Shown here: positions 1 through 12,258 of the stretch, in pieces
Numbering within the stretch: the first letter of the stretch is position 1
Layout: every line of letters begins with the position of its first letter
Assembly: GCA_950295325.1 (NCBI GenBank)
Contig: OX485805.1
Span: 49,686,758 to 49,750,757, forward strand
Length of the DNA stretch: 64,000 bases
Reading direction: 5' to 3'
From: Polytrichum commune
Taxonomy: Eukaryota > Streptophyta > Polytrichopsida > Polytrichales > Polytrichaceae
Program-made: the position numbers and the translations under genes
The notes under the pieces: model-generated
Told to the model about the DNA's origin: nothing
Seen by the model: only the letters and a program-made list of their open reading frames with translations
Databases searched by the model: none

Positions 1-311
1 TTCAAGGATGATTCTACTAGGTACACACAAAGTGCCTCTTTATAATTTCCCTCATATTCCACGGGCATGCTATAAATGTATAAACACCCTTCAAGTTTCC
101 TGGTGTGGCATTTGCGGTGCATAATGACCGCTTCGAGTGTGTTATGCCCCGATAGGGCCCTCTCCCCATGGCTTTCCATGAACAAAAGGCCATCCCTCAA
201 GTTGCGCTCTCAAGTTCTTGTCTTTATGCACAATGCTCCTTGGGGCTCGGCCCTATTTTACCACTAAACATATGATTTGGTGTGGCCAACACTAATCATC
301 ATCAACCCAAA

Positions 312-650
312 TGGATTGTCCTCTAATCATTGGGCGCCAACTAGGGAAGGAATCACATGATACTTGGAGCTGCATGACAAATCATGAAGACCACTTGAAT
401 TAACATAACACGCCGATTTTAATGTCACACCACCTCAGATGTTTAGTGTAGTGTTCAAGTTCAAGTGCACTTATACATTTGGTCTAGTCATCATATAGCC
501 CATATTTTTCGTCATTAGCCCCATGTGAATGACCTTATGATCATTGGGTGACAATCAAAGAAGGTGGCATGAGACACTTGCTAACTACAATTTACAAGTC
601 ATCGAAATTACTCTAATTAACATGGCATGTCAATTTTAATGCCACACTAA
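312..650 (+). repeat. Diverged tandem duplication, about 220-bp period
   Basis: ATCATTGGGCGCCAACTAGG...GAATTAACATAACACGCCGATTTTAATGTCACAC recurs as ATCATTGGGTGACAATCAAA...CTAATTAACATGGCATGTC with the same order and spacing. No gene. Confidence 0.65.
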
Positions 651-828
651 TTCACATTCAGATTGTACATACCTTTACCTCACCTCATCTTTTCACACTT
701 GAGTCTTCAAACCTCTTAAACTCTCAAGTATATGTTTGTTGATTGCCAGTAAATACAATGACCTAACTACCATTAGTCTCTATGTGCACAATATCAAATT
801 ATCAGTGTCACCGCAAAGATCACGGGTT

Positions 829-943
829 GTCACCACTAAATTTTACCAGTATGAGGTAGGTTTTAGGTATCCAAATATAATACCATATTATATTTGGACA
901 CTTGAAAATTATCTCGTAGTGGCAAAGACTAGGTGACAATGAC
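829..943 (+). repeat. Small imperfect foldback
   Basis: GTCACCACTAAATTTTACC at left mirrors GGTGAC/TAGTGGC at right. The centre is a clean 10-bp palindrome, CCAAATATAA...TTATATTTGG. About 115 bp, probably a worn MITE. Confidence 0.55.
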
Positions 944-1409
944 TCATGAACCTTGTAGTGTGTTTGTAAACGAATAAAGTCCCCAATATTCTTTTTCTTT
1001 TTCTTCTTCTTATTTTCAATCCAAATGGTGGCGATTCTATGAAAATAAGAACATTGCCACACATGTACACATTTGCTCCAATCCCTAAGTACCTATGTCA
1101 TCATTCTTCACCTTCGCATTTGCATTATTCCCGAGCGGAGGAAAAAAAGTAAAAAGAAGTTACACTTCATATAAATATATTACAACTTTTTAGTGCCATT
1201 GAACCCTGGCTACTAAAAGCACTCCCTAGATCCATATTTTCTCCACTACAAATGGCTCCCAAGATCATCCTTATGCTTGTCAAACAAATTATGAATATGA
1301 TAGATTTATGAACACACTTTCAAGTTTTTGTGACTTGATTTTGACCCAAGGTAATTTGCAGGGGTAAAGAGACAACCTATTGGGATTGGCAACTTGATTG
1401 CACATATCA

Positions 1410-1632
1410 ACGTCATACACTAAATATGATATTTATTGTTTGAAGTTACACACTGCTAAACCTTTTTACTCATGATGTAGGTTTTTTTTAACCAAGTAAA
1501 GATGCTAATTTTCTATGATGTCTAGTGTGACCTTTGTTGGAAGAAAAAAAATGACACTCACAATAAATAGTTATAGCATTGTGTAATTCCAAATAGTTAG
1601 TGACACTAAATACAATAATTAGTGTAGTTTGT
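1410..1632 (+). repeat. Family C MITE-like repeat, copy 1
   Basis: Inverted-repeat ends: TACACTAAATATGATATTTA at left and GTGACACTAAATACAATAAT at right. The inner arm AGTTACACACTGCTAAACC pairs with AGTTATAGCATTGTGTAAT. About 220 bp, no coding potential, no clear TSD. Confidence 0.7.
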
Positions 1633-2063
1633 TGGATCATATCTCTTGGAATATGATTCTCCAATGACTTCTTGTCTTGGATAGTGCAAGGTTTAGGGTT
1701 TATGAGATTCTAGATGGAAATGGTATGAATGATAGACCCGAAATAGTCAATACATGCGTTGGGGGCTAGACTTCATCACCCACATCCCAATATCTACAAA
1801 TACGGTAGATGTACCATCTACCTCTAATCCTAGATACTAGACCAGGTAATAACAACACAAGGCTCATGTAATGTTAGAGGACACACACCTACCTACGACT
1901 TCTCTCTACACCTATACATGTCGTATAATAATCGCTTGGATCTTACGTAGAAACTACATTTTGACACTAAACTGGAGTTATCCTTGCAGTTTCTAAAAAA
2001 AACCGCATGTTTTGGTAGGGAGTTTCCGCCCCGGTATTGACATTTAGTAATGTTCAGAGGGGA

Positions 2064-2296
2064 ATCAAGTGGTGTCGGAACGTCTACGTTTGATGAAACG
2101 AACGGGAGGCGTTGACTTTGGCCAAAAGTTGGTTATATAGAATGACCTTCACGACCACCTTTTGAAAGCATCTCAAACGATACACTCGGAAGTTCGATAT
2201 ATAAGAAGCTCGTTTTTATAAAAGCCGTCGTCCGGCCGAAGTCAAACGCCTCCCGTTCGTTTCATCGATCTTTAAAAACCTCCGACAACCACTTGA
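2064..2296 (+). repeat. Foldback/MITE with 33-bp strong inner arms
   Basis: Arms 2092-2123 and 2234-2266 (GATGAAACGAACGGGAGGCG at the start of each on its own strand) pair with two small differences. Weaker pairing extends outwards to TCAAGTGGTGTCGG / CCGACAACCACTTGA. No coding potential; TSD unclear. Confidence 0.82.
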
Positions 2297-3265
2297 CCAC
2301 CCCTTACACATTCACTGAGCATCAAACGCAGGGCGAAAAACTCCCTTACCGAAACATGCGTTGTTGTGAGTGCAAGACTTTAAAGATAAATGTACTACAT
2401 GTCGAATTTAGTGGTGGGATTCACTATCCTTCATCTTCATCTTCTTCATCATCAACAACCTTCGACAATACACAACATTACACCGATTATTGTATCTAGG
2501 CCCACACAAATCACCAGAAACACAAATTGATGTGAGTCGATTGTGTAGTTAATTCAAAGCCACCGATTTAACTTGCTAAGCCCGCTTTTTTGTTTTTTTG
2601 TTTTTCAGTGGATAAGTCATGAATCTCAAGATGAGCTCTGAATGGTTGAATGTGTGAGATCAACAACACATTCGAAAGCCTTTCAATCAATGCCGGATTA
2701 CAAAGGCACCATCACGACACCAAGTTGACAAGTGTAAGAAAGCGCTCGAGATGCAAAAAGCAGAAAACAAAACTTGGTATATGTGTAACTTAACTTATGG
2801 TAGTTTCGTCACACATTATCCAGCCACTAACTTAATGGTGTGACCTAAATCTAAAGGTTCCCTAATTAAAACCGGTGATTCAAAGTGTTTTATTCCGTAG
2901 CGAGCCATGATCACGATTCATGGCCACGGTTTGTGGGCCGACTCGACTAGACTAGACTAGACTAAGGTTAGACTACGGTAGCTACAAGTTTAAGGCCTCG
3001 CACGACTCTCACTCTCGCTTGCAGGCGAGCTCGAAATTGACCACACCTTTAAAATAAACGTTTTCAATGCCAATGTCAGCCTCTTTGTCTTTGGACGGTG
3101 TCACCTTTCCAAATAGACGAGCCCCAACAAAAATAAGCCCAACATATAATTAAGTGCACATGGCTGAGAACTAGGAGACAGTTTTACTTAGAGCATGCGA
3201 GAGTTTTTTTTTTTTTTTTAAAAAAAACTTCGAAATAAAATATCAGTGTGTGGCTCGGCCGGTAA

Positions 3266-3761
3266 GTGAACACACGAGACTGAGAGCCCGTGACCATTGC
3301 ACCTCAAGCACTCTCATTGGTGGGAAAGGCGCAGACGGTCGAAGTTCCCTACTTCACACTATGCTTGAGGGACCAACGGAGTATGTGAATGCAAGATGGG
3401 TGTCAAGTCTACATGGATTCCTATGTGGTATCGAATGGATCGTGTTTCATGGTCACTTGGACTGTTTTCGAAAACCACGTTTTGGAGGTAGGCCTAACGC
3501 AAAAGCGGGAGACCATGGCACTCCGAACGCTCATAACCGTTGGGTTATTGCATTTTATCATGTGTGAAGACCTGCGTGAATAGAAGTTCATTGAAATAGC
3601 GTTTGGTTGAGGGCCCGGTCACATATGACATCACACTCCACTTGAGGGTCCGTGACCACACTACACGATTTTGGAGGTGTGGTGGGACGGCCTTCGGACA
3701 CTTTCTTTGGGGCTCTCACAATCTCATGGTCACGGCTCTTGGCTCGTGTGTGAAGTGGCCC
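3266..3761 (+). mobile_element. Family B MITE, copy with decayed left end
   Basis: Collinear with the 53943 copy over its whole length: shared GAGGGACCAACGGAGTATGT, GGGAGACCATGGCACTC, TTTGGTTGAGGGCCCGGTC and GTGTGTGAAGTGGCCC. The left terminus has lost bases. The 105-codon frame over its left part results from the repeat. Confidence 0.9.
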
Positions 3762-4193
3762 CGAGTGAGGAGTGGAAGCTAACCAGGTGCAATATAAAAA
3801 AACACGGAGCTGTGAGGGAAGAGAAGAAAAAAAAAGAGAAAAAAAGAAAAAGCAAAGCGATTGATTCAAGTACGCAACGATGCCAGTCAGAGGTTGGTCT
3901 TAAAATACCGATGTGGCAGATAATTAGTACAACTTTGGAGCCATAATCAGTGGGGTTGCGGTTATGTTTGGAGTATGAAGTCTCGGTCCCACCTGATCCG
4001 CGTATTTTAAGCTCAACAATCTCTTACAAAGTGATCAGACTTTCCAAAGCCCATTGCATTTTCAATCAGAAGAAAAACGGAGTTTATGTTTATGCTAGCA
4101 TAAAGTACTCCGATTGCCATTTCCTGCACTAGCTAGGTACCCAAACAAAGCACAACTGATATTCTATTCCCTAACTTCAAGTGCGTTCATAGA

Positions 4194-4212
4194 GGGGGGG
4201 GGGGGGGGGGGG
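4194..4212 (+). repeat. Poly(dG) run, 19 bp
   Basis: A pure G run in AT-rich sequence, one of 16 G or C runs of 10 bases or more in the window (listed under findings). Confidence 0.95.
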
Positions 4213-4366
4213 AAATGCCAACAACGTAATCCCAGATTTTGAGGATTTACTTTAGCATGGACGTAACTTCACAAATCTAGTTTAGGGGGCCTCTTTAATT
4301 ACACCAAAGGCATTAGTGGAGTGGCCATGGCTCTTGGCATCTCGCTTTTCGGATGAGACCATAGGG

Positions 4367-4607
4367 AAGTCCATTACACCCGTTTATGGTATCTAGTGTC
4401 ACTTACTATTTGGAGTTACGCATGGTTATAACTTTTTGCTATAGATTTCATTTGTTATCGACGAAGATTGAATAGGTTATACAAACAATGTATAACAGAA
4501 ACCACTTTATTTGGTAAAAAGTTACATTCGTGACAAGATGTTGTTAGCCTTGTGGAACTTCAAGTAGTAAATGATACTAAATACCATAAATGGTGTAGTG
4601 TTAACCT
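4367..4607 (+). repeat. Family C MITE-like repeat, copy 2
   Basis: Left TTACACCCGTTTATGGTATC and right CATAAATGGTGTAGTG form imperfect TIRs continuing as GTGTCACTTACTATTTGGAG / TACTAAATACC. The interior has TTTGGTAAAAAGTTACATTC as in the other copies. Confidence 0.78.
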
Positions 4608-5427
4608 AGATGAATGCAACCCCACTGATCATAGCATGGGTTGGTCTATTGGAGGTCCAAGAGTCTTTTGGAGGTCACAAGCCCTTAGTGTAAACCCAAA
4701 TTCATGCTGCAAATTCCATTAGACCGCCTTGCAAGAGCCATCCCGGCATAATTCCCTACAATTCCGGCTAACGTTATCCATACTTGCCATGTGGGATTCC
4801 ATACATATTTTTCATCCATTGAATATGTTATGGGTGTTGGTCCATAACTACCCTCTTGTAAACCTAAAGTGGGGGGGGGGCTGCGATATTCTCAACCAAC
4901 CAATGAGAATTGAAGGATTCTCAAGAACCATGCCCTAATAGATATTGTGTAAACATACCAATGGGCAAGGATTTTCATAAGAGAGCCATAATGAAGGCTT
5001 ACGGGGCAAAAAGAAGAAGTACTCTTCCGCATCTTGATTCATGTTTGGCATATGCTTATTGGTCTTCCATCTAAAAACAAATCAAACAAAAAATAAGTGG
5101 TTTTAACTAATTCATGGTGAGAGAAAACTGACGCAAACACGCCTACCTCTTTGCTATCGATGTTAAAATAAAACACCTTCTACATATTTGTGAGTGGTGG
5201 ATTTGAAGTGTGTCCCACTAAATTAAGTAGGGTTCTTCGAAGCAACCTGGCATCAAATCATGTAAGAAAATGTGTCTTTGGATGATATGAGGATTCGGAT
5301 TAATTCATCAACTGAAAGTTTCAATCGAATCATGTTCACATTTCAAGGTTCACCCTTACTCGAACCTAATTGTCATTGAGCTCGTCCTCAAGCTTGTCTC
5401 TATGGTGAATGAGAGTCACAAGTTTTT

Positions 5428-5590
5428 TTTTGGGTATGAGATGAGCCTAAATTACCAGATGATAGTGGAGAGGTGCTCAAACCAAACAGAATGGTTGGCG
5501 GGTTCGATTTCCAGCCGTGAAATCATCTCTCTACTTGAGGAAAACTAGCTAGGTGGTCAAGCACCGCCTGTGTTCCCAAAAAAGAAAAAG
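5428..5590 (+). mobile_element. SINE-like repeat (family F related)
   Basis: GATGAGCCTAAATTACCAG, GATGATAGTGGAGAGG and CGGGTTCGATTTCC (a good RNA polymerase III box B) are followed by CATCTCTCTACTTGAGG and an A-rich tail AAAAAAGAAAAAGAAAA. The 5' 130 bp align with 43766-43895. Box A is weak, so a tRNA-derived origin is likely but not proven. Confidence 0.65.
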
Positions 5591-6105
5591 AAAATCGCAA
5601 TTTTTTGCATTAGCTGGTTTATAGGGTTGGATTATATTCAATGGGGTTACAAAAACGAGCACATATGGAGTGTCCGTCATAATGTATTGGGGATACATCA
5701 CATGCTCAGCAACTTGACTCCAACTATTGCTACTCGTGTTCTTGATCATGGTTGAGTGATTGATTCAACAAAACTCTTGGCACGCTGGACTTTGAATCGG
5801 GTTTACTTGGAGAAACATGCATACTTGGTTGTCAAGGTCTTCTTCAGGTGGATTAGGCTAGTATTTATATGACTTGAAAAACAACTAAAGATGGCATAAA
5901 TGACCTTTTATTTTTAGATGTGGACTCTTATAAGCCATTAGCAAACAAAGACCGAGACATCAAATAACCTTGGTTGGTGGGTTAATTTGCATATTGTTAC
6001 ATCCTTTTATTTGGAGGTGGCATCACACGCTTAAGAACCCCCCTCTTCCCCTCCAAGTGGATACTTATTATGCTTCATGAATCTACTATTGGAGATGGCT
6101 TGTTA

Positions 6106-6493
6106 GGGCAAGCCTAGTGACCCTGCACCTGCATCTGCATTTGTGCTTTCTCATCCGCGATGCGGATGCAGATGCAGGATACTGGCCCAGTCACCCTGCT
6201 ATACCCTAAAATTGGATGTAAAATAATACAGGAAGTGCAAAATTCCATGCATTTCGGCGAGATATGCAGGGAGCCTGCTATTAGCTAAGGACAAACAACT
6301 TCATGGCGGCTATTAACTAAAGACAACTCAATGTGGTAGGGCTGCAGAAAACTACAAATCATTTTACAGGAAATTATGAGGTAGTAAGGTAGAATGAGTG
6401 GCAGTTTTGCCTAGGTTTGCATATGCATTATGGGTGGAGGCCACTTTTCATTCCCGGATGCAGATGCAGATTCAGGAACGACTGGGCTTGCTC
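6106..6493 (+). mobile_element. Tourist-like MITE (GGGCAAGCC family)
   Basis: A 388-bp element flanked by TTA (6103-6105 and 6494-6496). Left end GGGCAAGCCTAGTGACCC and inverted right end GAGCAAGCCCAGTCGTTCC are imperfect TIRs. Subterminal CTGCATCTGCAT / GATGCAGATGCAG motifs recur three times. No coding capacity. TSD and terminus style fit PIF/Harbinger. Confidence 0.85.
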
Positions 6494-6965
6494 TTAGTCT
6501 TTATGACGAAAACATCAAAGGAAGGCATGTGTGACAAGCTTCTAGGTTCCCACATGGTTGTATAAGTCAATAGTTTTACTTATAAACCCTCGCCATAGTG
6601 GGATACAAATTGCGGGGAGGCTCTAGTGTTGACAAAGCAATTGTGTATGGCGAACACTAGAGATGCATGTATCAAGAAGAAAAACGGTCTAAGGAAATCC
6701 ACAAGTAGCACTTTGTAATTCACGATTCCCTCGGGACGGAGTAGTTAATGCTCGCCCCTCCCAAGACGATTGTTAATCCGTTTCAATTGGGATATACAAT
6801 GGTTGTCCAATTGGTTAATCCACCCTCGCCGTCCTTTACGGGTCACTTAATATATCAACTTGACCAACTTTAAAATAAGATGAAGTTCTCTTGTGACTCC
6901 TATTCCGGATTTGGGATCAAGGCAAAATTTTATTTTATGTTTCCCACAGGTGCAATGAACTACAC

Positions 6966-7192
6966 CTATTTATGGTCTTTTAATAATTCACCTACTACCT
7001 GAAATTACACTATGCTATAACTTTTTGGTATAGATTTTGTTCTCCACCAACATAAGTCTAATGTTTTTTGGGTTGATCATAGAACGTAAACAACTTCTCA
7101 ACATGGTAAAAGCTTACATTCACCATTAAAAGTTATAGCATTGCGACTCCAAACAGTAAGTGACACTAAATATCATAAAATGTGTATTCCAT
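6966..7192 (+). repeat. Family C MITE-like repeat, copy 3
   Basis: Left CTACACCTATTTATGGTCTT, inner TACACTATGCTATAACTTTT. Right inner AAAAGTTATAGCATTGCGAC, right end GTGACACTAAATATCATAAA. Diverged TIRs; no clear TSD. Confidence 0.72.
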
Positions 7193-7195
7193 TAT

Positions 7196-8620
7196 CTTGG
7201 TGTTTCTTTTATAAATCTGGTTGACTTGCCAACCAAAAAAATGGCATCAATGACCCCATATTACTATTGTGTGGTCCAATTGAAATGAACCAAACCTCGG
7301 ACTTATGAGAAGTTTCTTCTTACTACAACCCCTTTATCCATGGCGGACGAGTCTATGTGGATCGATGCCACAAAGCCCAATCCCAAGCAAGAGAATGCTC
7401 CTTCTATGTCAGAATACACTATAACTACGTGCATTGCAAAGTTCAATCCAAAGTCATGTATATGAACATTATGGCAGGACACCGGTGTCCCAAATAAACC
7501 AAAGCCTCCTTAATGATTGGGTTTGTGGTTGTAAGTGATCAAAAATGAAAACCAACTTCGAACATCATAACGTGTACATGACGTTGATACAATCTCAACG
7601 TCACTTTGATCGCCTTCAATTAATCATTTTTGACATCAACACATGGTTTAGGGTTTAACAGGTGTACTATGTGACACCAATGTCATGCCATAAGGTTCAT
7701 ATGACATTATACTTTGCATCTTCTTGAAATTGAAAACATTGATCCAAATGTGTGTTGATTGTTCACCATCTAAACTGATTACATCTTGCCATTGTAACAA
7801 AAAATTATCATGTATAAAAGGTTAAGGTATTGAAATTACATCATGAATGTTCAATTAATGTCGTGATAATTTACATGATAGTATTTTTCTTCCTATTATG
7901 TGCCAATTTACACTACTATTAAGTTAATAATTGCTTTAGGTGCAGATATTATAAACTATTACATTCAACACCAACTATATAATTTACGATGTTGAGCTCG
8001 GGTTACAAAGGATTCATCTAGGGCATTCTCAACTCCAACTTACTTCACTTCCATTTTGGTCTTCCAATATATTGCCTCTCAAGGTCTCTTAGTATATTCC
8101 CTTGGAGAGGGGGAATAATTGTATGTATGAGCATACCTCTCATCCATCCAACATATAAGCTTGACCTCTATAGGTTTGGGGTTGATTCATTTCAATTGAC
8201 TTAGCCTTAACTAATGTAGAGGTCTGGAAACTAATTGTGGCATCACATCAACTAAAATTTATTATTTCTTGAGTTGCATATTAGTATAAGGTTTTTTTGT
8301 TGGATAAAATGAGAGGTACACTCAGATAATTCCCTCTCTCATATCATTCCCCTTCATCTTGAATTTTTGTTTTTTATCTTTTAAATTTAGCCCATATATT
8401 GCTAGTTTCGTATGGATATACTAGATTCGGAATGAGGTTCAAAGACCTTATTACATGGTATTCGTGAAAACGTCACATGGCATGCAAAAATGCCACAACT
8501 GCCGTTCTCTCAAATACAATGAAGACCGGCTTAAATTGGTCTTTGGAGGCAACTTTTGCCAACTACATCTATATGAATTTACTAAATGCTAGTAGCATGT
8601 GCAAGTGATAACGAGAGAAT
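7196..8620. other. No gene recognised
   Basis: AT-rich unique-looking sequence. Stops are frequent in all frames and I recognise no repeat, RNA gene or conserved motif. Confidence 0.6.
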
Positions 8621-8625
8621 GAAAC

Positions 8626-8710
8626 TTTTTATATCATGAATGTTATGTTCTTCATTATTACTTCAAACACTCTTGATAGCAACCAAATCATAACATTCAT
8701 GATATAAAAA
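8626..8710 (+). repeat. Perfect 22-bp inverted repeat, 41-bp loop
   Basis: 8626-8647 and 8689-8710 are exact reverse complements (arm begins TTTTTATATCATGAATGTTA). No related copy seen in the window. Confidence 0.9.
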
Positions 8711-9367
8711 TACTTCTTCTTTTCTCTATGATCTTGTACCATAGGTGCACATACAAAATGAGTTTCAAAACTAGAACCATGCCAATAAGTAGATACGGTT
8801 ACATCGCACGACTCCTCACCCAAATAAAAACAACAATGTCTTTTGAAAAGAGACTATGAAAAAACAACTTGCGAAGAGTCTTACATCATGTAGAGCTTAT
8901 TGAGATCTACCCAATGAGCTATCACGTGCTAAGCTATGTCTTTTTGGTTTCAATGCAAAGGAGCTCTCAAAGCTCGGAGTCGTATTACAAATCATAGTGT
9001 GCTTGAAACTCACCCAAATGAGAAGTCTTTTTGGTATAAACTTCTCGAGACTTGTCTAACACTCGCTTAACTATCACTCACCTAATATGCACCCCTTTGG
9101 TTGATATGAGGCTTATTAGTTTGGGACAAGAGTTGGGGTGAAAAAATCATAATCTTGGAGGATGTTAGAGGTTTAATGAACACAATGTACACGAAGATCC
9201 ATGGAAAGCGCAACTTGTAGAAAAAAAAGGCCAAGAGAGAGAGAGAGAGGATAAGATGTAAATTTTATTTGGTTTCATTAGACTACATGTGATCATCTTT
9301 CAAATGACATAGCACCCCTAGCTCACCCGGAGAGTATTATCCATCTCTTAGTACATGAAATATGACA

Positions 9368-9716
9368 TTTAGTGCCACCGATTCTAGTTGTCTTGCTTGA
9401 TACTAATTGTATTACCAACACTACATGTTCACCCAAACATTATATGTCATTCCTTGTAAATCTTTTGGGGCGATTACAGATTTACAATGTTGCGATTACG
9501 GTCACGTACCAAGCGATTTTTTCATCCAATTTTCAATCATCCGTGACAACATTTCATCATAGGTTGCTGACAAGAGAAGGCAGGGTTTTGGCCTATGGAT
9601 GAACTCATCCATCATCCATGACAATATTCGTTCACTAAGTGTCATCCAAAAAGTTACCATAGTGACATAAAATACCATATGACACTAAAGATCACATTTG
9701 AGTGTAGCTTATGAGG
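9368..9716 (+). repeat. Family D repeat, left arm of an inverted pair
   Basis: Shares GATACTAATTGTA, CCAACACTA, the TTTACAATGTTGCGATTAC block, CATCCGTGACAACATTTCAT and AAAAGTTACCATAGTGACAT with copies near 25.0, 27.2 and 39.6 kb. An oppositely oriented copy follows at 10170-10490, giving a 1.1-kb unit with long inverted arms. Non-coding. Confidence 0.75.
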
Positions 9717-10169
9717 AAGCTCTTGAGAATCACCGGACGATGGTTTTCCTTTCCTTTTCTTTTCTTTTCTTTGCTTCATTTAAGCAAAATTTGAGATTTC
9801 CATTTGTAACACTTGTATCAATACTTTTGTTGGGAACAAATTGAGAAGATTTAGAAAGTATGCACCTCGTTTTGCTTCATTTGAGAAAGAGTGGAGCTCA
9901 ATATGAACAAGGGAAATATTATCATGCCATTAAGTTTCAAGGCTTACCACCACATTCTCAAAACGGAGTGCAAAACAATCATTTGAAGACATGATTAAAA
10001 GGAAATTTGAGAACATTCATGATGCCGTCCTCTAGTGTTTAGAACTTCTTTATATTGTGCTCCAATTTAGTTATTTCCATTTTCTTCTTACTATTGTCAT
10101 ACAAAATGTAGCTTGGAGATGAGCACATCAAAAACCTCTCCAAAACAAGGAAGATTTGTACATTAACTT

Positions 10170-10490
10170 AGGTACATGACACTAAATATTGTGTTTAGTG
10201 TCATATGGTATTTCATGTCACTATGGTAACTTTTATAATGACACTTCTTTGATATATCATTTCGACTTCCTTTTGGTTCATCCACTTTTGGTTTATTTTG
10301 CATCCTAAAATTTCTATTGAAATATTGTTACGTATGATTGAAATTTGCATGGAAAACTATTTTAGTGAGTGACGATAATTGCAACATCGTAAATTTACAA
10401 TGCCCATAATTTCTTACGAAGAATGACAAATGATGTTAAGTTTACATTTAGTGCCAGCGACACTACACGGGCAGTTTACAATGAGTATTG
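10170..10490 (-). repeat. Family D repeat, right arm of an inverted pair
   Basis: Reverse-complement counterpart of 9368-9716: ACTAAATATTGTGTTTAGTG inner end, CACTATGGTAACTTTTATAA, GACGATAATTGCAACATCG, and outer end CACTACACGGGCAGTTTACA. Confidence 0.72.
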
Positions 10491-10757
10491 GGCAAGACAA
10501 ATAAATTTGGTGACACTAAAGACAATATTTAGTGTACCTATTAGTTGACAAAGGTGACCAAGGGGCTAGTAGATTCTTTCAGTGGAAGTGAGAATTATGC
10601 ATTAAATTTATTATTCTTTGCAGTGACTTATTGACTTATAAAGTTAAGGATTACCAGGGGGGTTGACTGCGTTGACTTTGGATGAAAATTAAAAGCTCTA
10701 CTGAATGCAATTTTTAAGTATTTAATGTTCAAAGTTTCATCTCCGTAGCATTACTAA

Positions 10758-11323
10758 GGGGTTGTTTACATTATGGACCATGAAGTTGTTCCAAGGCCTG
10801 GTAAAATATGTGATTGCTTGTTGAACTCATCCCGGGACCACTTCAATCTACACCAAGGACAAAATGTCAGATTACGTGATCATGAAGTTCGAGGTCCCCA
10901 AAAGACATATTTTAAGGCCTACATTATCCACTGACAGGGTCTAATGGGTTTTGCAGTGGGAGAGGTAAAAGAGGTTCTTTAGTAGAAAATAGCAAGTGCC
11001 CGTGGCAGAGGAATATTGCTATAATAAAAATTTAATGAAATTTTGTTTTGGAGAAGAGACGATGAAGATAAGAGAAGACAAAAGAATGGCCAAACTTGAT
11101 TTTTTTTTCTTTCAAAACTGCCCTAATTGGACATATATTGAAAATAAAATCAACACATTCACTTTTGGTGCATGGTCATTCCTCTTGGTCCGCATTCAGT
11201 TTACACCTAGTGAGGGGCCCAAAGGCTTTGTAAATTGTTTTTTTAAAGAAATTAGACCATGAAAGTTGGACCATCAAGTAGGACCATGGAAAAAGGCCAT
11301 CTTCCATGGTGTAAACCGGCCCT
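10758..11323 (-). mobile_element. Family A MITE, inverted diverged copy
   Basis: Ends GGGGTTGTTTACATTATGGA and (inverted) GGGCCGGTTTACACCATGGA match family A termini. The interior shares TTTTGGTGCATGGTCATTC and CACCTAGTGAGGGGCCC with the copies at 16.7 and 17.6 kb in opposite orientation. Flanking bases TAA and TCG do not match, so the TSD is decayed. A short open frame (10996-11262) is an accident of the repeat. Confidence 0.85.
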
Positions 11324-11848
11324 CGGCGAATGAGTTGTGTTTGTGGGCCCCACAATAGGTTTGAGAATAAAGACTCCATACGTTGGAATCCTAGTTCTTC
11401 GATTGAATCTGAAGTGAGGGTAATTGAACACATCTGATCAATTGAGTAATGTTATGTAGTGGGTTATCTAATGTCAAGAAGAAGACAAAACAAACTACTC
11501 ATATGCGACATTGATAATCAACACATTAAGATTGTATTTGCATCCAATGGCATCTTTGTCGTGTACTTGAATCCGAATCTTCAATAGCATCAAGGAATTC
11601 CACTACTAGTTTGGAAAGTGCACTTGAAGAACGAGTCATTTTTATATAGGGTGACTTTTGACAAGATTGACTAAGTGAAATTATGTAGCTTAAATGCACA
11701 TTTTCATGCATGAAGAGGCCCATACTAGATCACTTGAACCCTTGGGGGCTAATTTCAAGTTGGTTTCATAGCATGTTCACTCGATACATATTTGATTTGA
11801 GTACTCATAAAATTGTAGAAAACATGTCCCATTTTGTCACCACTTAGT

Positions 11849-12032
11849 ATTTGATCACGTGTGAGGACTCGCGTGAATAGAAATTCATTAAAATAGCATT
11901 TGGTTGAGGGCCCGGTCACATATGACTTCACACCACACGATTCAGGAGGTGTGTTGGGACGGCTCTGGACACTTTCTTTTGGGCTCTCCCAACTTCATGG
12001 TCACCGCTCTCGGCTCATGTGTGAGGTAACTC
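11849..12032 (+). mobile_element. Family B MITE, right-half fragment
   Basis: Matches only the last roughly 185 bp of family B (GTGAGGACTCGCGTGAATAG through CTCGGCTCATGTGTGAGGT). It ends just before TAA (12033-12035), so the right edge is preserved and the left half is missing. Confidence 0.85.
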
Positions 12033-12110
12033 TAAATGACCACGAAACGAGCATCAAAACCTTTGCTTTAACAATGTACAAGATATGCATATGAGCTCCC
12101 AACCTTCCTT

Positions 12111-12258
12111 CATAACATTTATTCAGATCCATAACAATGTTCTGCGGGACTGACAATATTCCTCGAAATATTCCTCACATTCAAACTGAATACGAGGAAC
12201 ACTCCATGGAATATTGTCGGTCCCGCATAACACTGTTATGGATCTGAATAATGTTATG
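12111..12258 (+). repeat. 148-bp foldback with 50-bp arms
   Basis: CATAACATTTATTCAGATCC at left and GGATCTGAATAATGTTATG at right continue inward for about 50 bp with four or five mismatches. TTCCT follows the right end and a similar TTCCTT precedes the left end, a possible imperfect duplication. Confidence 0.85.

Noticed and set aside
3250-3567. A peptide (STLIGGKG.GPSSLH, LEGPTEYVNARWM) appears in open frames at 3250, 46248 and 53777, suggesting a conserved small protein.
   Set aside because: All three frames lie in family B MITE copies; the conservation is that of the DNA repeat, starts and ends differ, and other copies do not keep the frame.
5500-5515. CGGGTTCGATTTCC considered as part of a tRNA gene.
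   Set aside because: It is a plausible box B, but no acceptor stem, anticodon arm or good box A is present; better explained as a SINE-like head.
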